From the NCBI GenBank assembly GCA_963930655.1, contig OZ005621.1:10899001-10963000 (forward strand): 64,000 nucleotides of DNA, read 5' to 3'. Positions 62,640 to 64,000 of this stretch are shown here, one piece after another. Source of the stretch: Myrica gale (Eukaryota; Streptophyta; Magnoliopsida; Fagales; Myricaceae). The notes below the pieces were generated by a model. The model ran no database searches. It saw only the letters and a list, made by a program, of their open reading frames with translations, and was not told where the DNA came from. The position numbers were made by a program, and so were the translations under genes. Position 1 is the stretch's first letter. Each line of letters opens with the position of its first letter.

Positions 62640-62990
62640 GAAATTACTACCTTTGGAACTGACATAGGTGCGAGGATTTGGCAACAGGTGGTTTCTCAAG
62701 TACTCTTTGTGACCCTAGATCAGCAAGACCATCCGATACCTTCCAGTAGGGCAGAACTAGGTATTGGAGGCTTGCAAACAAATGAAAGATTCACGAAAAC
62801 TAAGAAAAAGAAAAGCGAACTGGGATAAATGACTTAGCATTTCCAATAACAGCCGTTTCCGGGGCTTTGTCTTCAACGACGACGGGTCTGCATCATAGAC
62901 CGGCGTCGTAGACCGCTCTCGCTGCCACAGGGGTGAGGGCTGTGCGGGGGGAAGGGAGGAAAGTGATTTCGCGAATTAAGGCGCGCGCGG
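62640..62990. other. GC-richer block near the far end of CACTA-2, possibly another captured exon
   Basis: 62860-62990 is markedly GC-rich compared with the AT-rich DNA after 63040. The minus strand reads RAVYDADPSSLKTKPRKRL in one frame. I do not recognise it. It could be the 5' part of a captured gene (leader or start of the chimeric transcript). Confidence 0.3.
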
Positions 62991-63049
62991 GGAGTTTTTA
63001 AGAAAAGGGAAGGGGAGGTGGGGGAACGGCAGCGTTTCGTTTTAATTCT

Positions 63050-63774
63050 TTTTTAATTTGTAGTTTTTTTAAATAATAATTTTATATTTTATAGTTATAT
63101 ATTTTTAGTGTAATTAAAAGCAGTTGTAAATTATAATAATATTTGAAAATATTTATACATAGTATTAAATACATAGCATATTATTTAATATTTTTTATAA
63201 TTAAATACATAGCATATTATTTAATATTTTTTATAATTAAATACATAGCATATTATTTAACTAGTGTAATAATTTTAATTGAAACAAGTTCATAGTAATA
63301 ATATATAATATTTATAATTTAAAAATATAAATTACCATAACAACTATGATCAGATATTAAGTTATGTACTTTAATTCCATAAGCTAATTAATCTTACAAT
63401 ATCTTTTTGTTTTAAATTAAATAATATTTTATAATTAAATATTATTATATTACTAATTATTACAAATATATATGTTCATTATACACATATGATAATAGAT
63501 ATCTCTAAACTACTTAGATTTAGTCAATAAAAATACAATTATCATAACAATCATAGATATAACTTTCATAACATTATTTCTAATTCCATGTAACAACTTC
63601 AATTTTCATAAAACTCCTTTTAATTCCATATTTTATTATGTAGGTCTCCTAAAATATTTTTGAAACACATGACAAAATAAAATTATGTATAAAAAGGAAT
63701 AAAATAGTCTATAAAATAATTATTAACATTAAATAAAATATTTTTTTGAATTTTTGAATTTTTTTTCAAATTAT
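63050..63774. other. Very AT-rich interior of CACTA-2 with a 36-bp tandem repeat
   Basis: Three copies of ACATAGCATATTATTTAATA... begin at 63171, 63207 and 63243 (period 36). No coding content. Confidence 0.75.
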
Positions 63775-64000
63775 ACCTATAGCGGCGTTTTTAATATAGG
63801 TATACTTTTAGCAGCGGTTTTTTCAAAAACCGCTACTAAAGGTGAACTCTACAGCGGCGGTCATACTGACCGTCGCTGTAGATACCTGATTTCTAGCGGC
63901 GTTTTCAAAAAACGCTGCTAAAGGGGGGTCTATAGCGGGGGTTAGTGACCGCTGCTAAAACGACCGCCACTGCAGGTAACCGACCGCCGCTATAGACCCC
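63775..64000. repeat. CACTA-2 right subterminal array (cut by the window end)
   Basis: Repeats of TATAGCGGCG, AGCAGCGGTTTTT, CTACAGCGGCGGTCA and GACCGCCGCTATAGACCCC mirror the left array. The terminal CACTA repeat itself must lie just past 64000. Confidence 0.78.

Larger units (their letters stand above)
60639..64000. mobile_element. CACTA-type element (CACTA-2), left end present, right end beyond the window
   Basis: Starts CACTACAAAAAAAAGAG at 60639 with candidate target bases acc just before. Subterminal blocks at 60655-60850 and 63775-64000 are rich in TATAGCGGCGGTC / GACCGCCGCTATA units in both orientations, so the window ends inside the right subterminal array. No TNP2 or TnpA sequence was seen in the 3.4 kb visible, so it is probably non-autonomous. 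It carries host exons of a phosphate translocator. Confidence 0.85.

Overview
This is a repeat-dense piece of a eudicot nuclear genome. It is AT-rich, has plant-type introns, and holds plant transposon families (CACTA/EnSpm, MULE, hAT, Ty1-copia, L1-type LINE, MITEs). The only intact host genes I can support are two copies of cytosolic ribosomal protein eS25 (RPS25). Nearly everything else is transposons, nested transposons, or host exons carried by transposons.

Layout. 1-1553 is a decayed hAT transposase on the minus strand. Its 5' flank is split by a 10.75-kb CACTA element (2135-12887, target duplication gag) that carries TNP2, a TnpA-like gene, an extra Transposase_32-like gene, long subterminal repeat arrays and a nested MITE. 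12888-15772 is unassigned apart from a MITE. 15773-24316 is a MULE with long inverted ends, a transposase on the plus strand and a GRF-zinc-finger gene on the minus strand, and a copia solo LTR sits inside it. 24317-25503 ends in a LINE-like tail.

25272-37366 (copy A) and 40300-54775 (copy B) are a direct tandem segmental duplication. The unit runs from the LINE tail through RPS25 into a second MULE. Each copy has its own later history. A carries a copia solo LTR and has lost the GRF-gene N-terminus. B carries a 1.4-kb hAT that holds a captured GT47 (exostosin-like) fragment, plus a broken copia element, and has lost the C-terminal part of the MULE transposase. Only copy B reaches the far MULE end (56190). 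A probable LTR occupies the junction (38286-40299).

56191-60638 holds MITEs, a LINE RNase H fragment and a possible gypsy LTR remnant. 60639 to the window end is the start of another CACTA-type element. Inside it are three spliced-type exons of a plastid phosphoenolpyruvate/phosphate translocator gene.

The most interesting pattern is that both MULEs, whose terminal repeats look unrelated, have the same two-gene convergent plan. One gene is a PB1-like/MuDR/SWIM transposase. The other is a small GRF zinc finger, polar linker and C-terminal hydrophobic tail gene. This resembles the mudrA/mudrB layout of maize MuDR but with a different second protein. Homologies were judged by eye from motifs; no database search was run.
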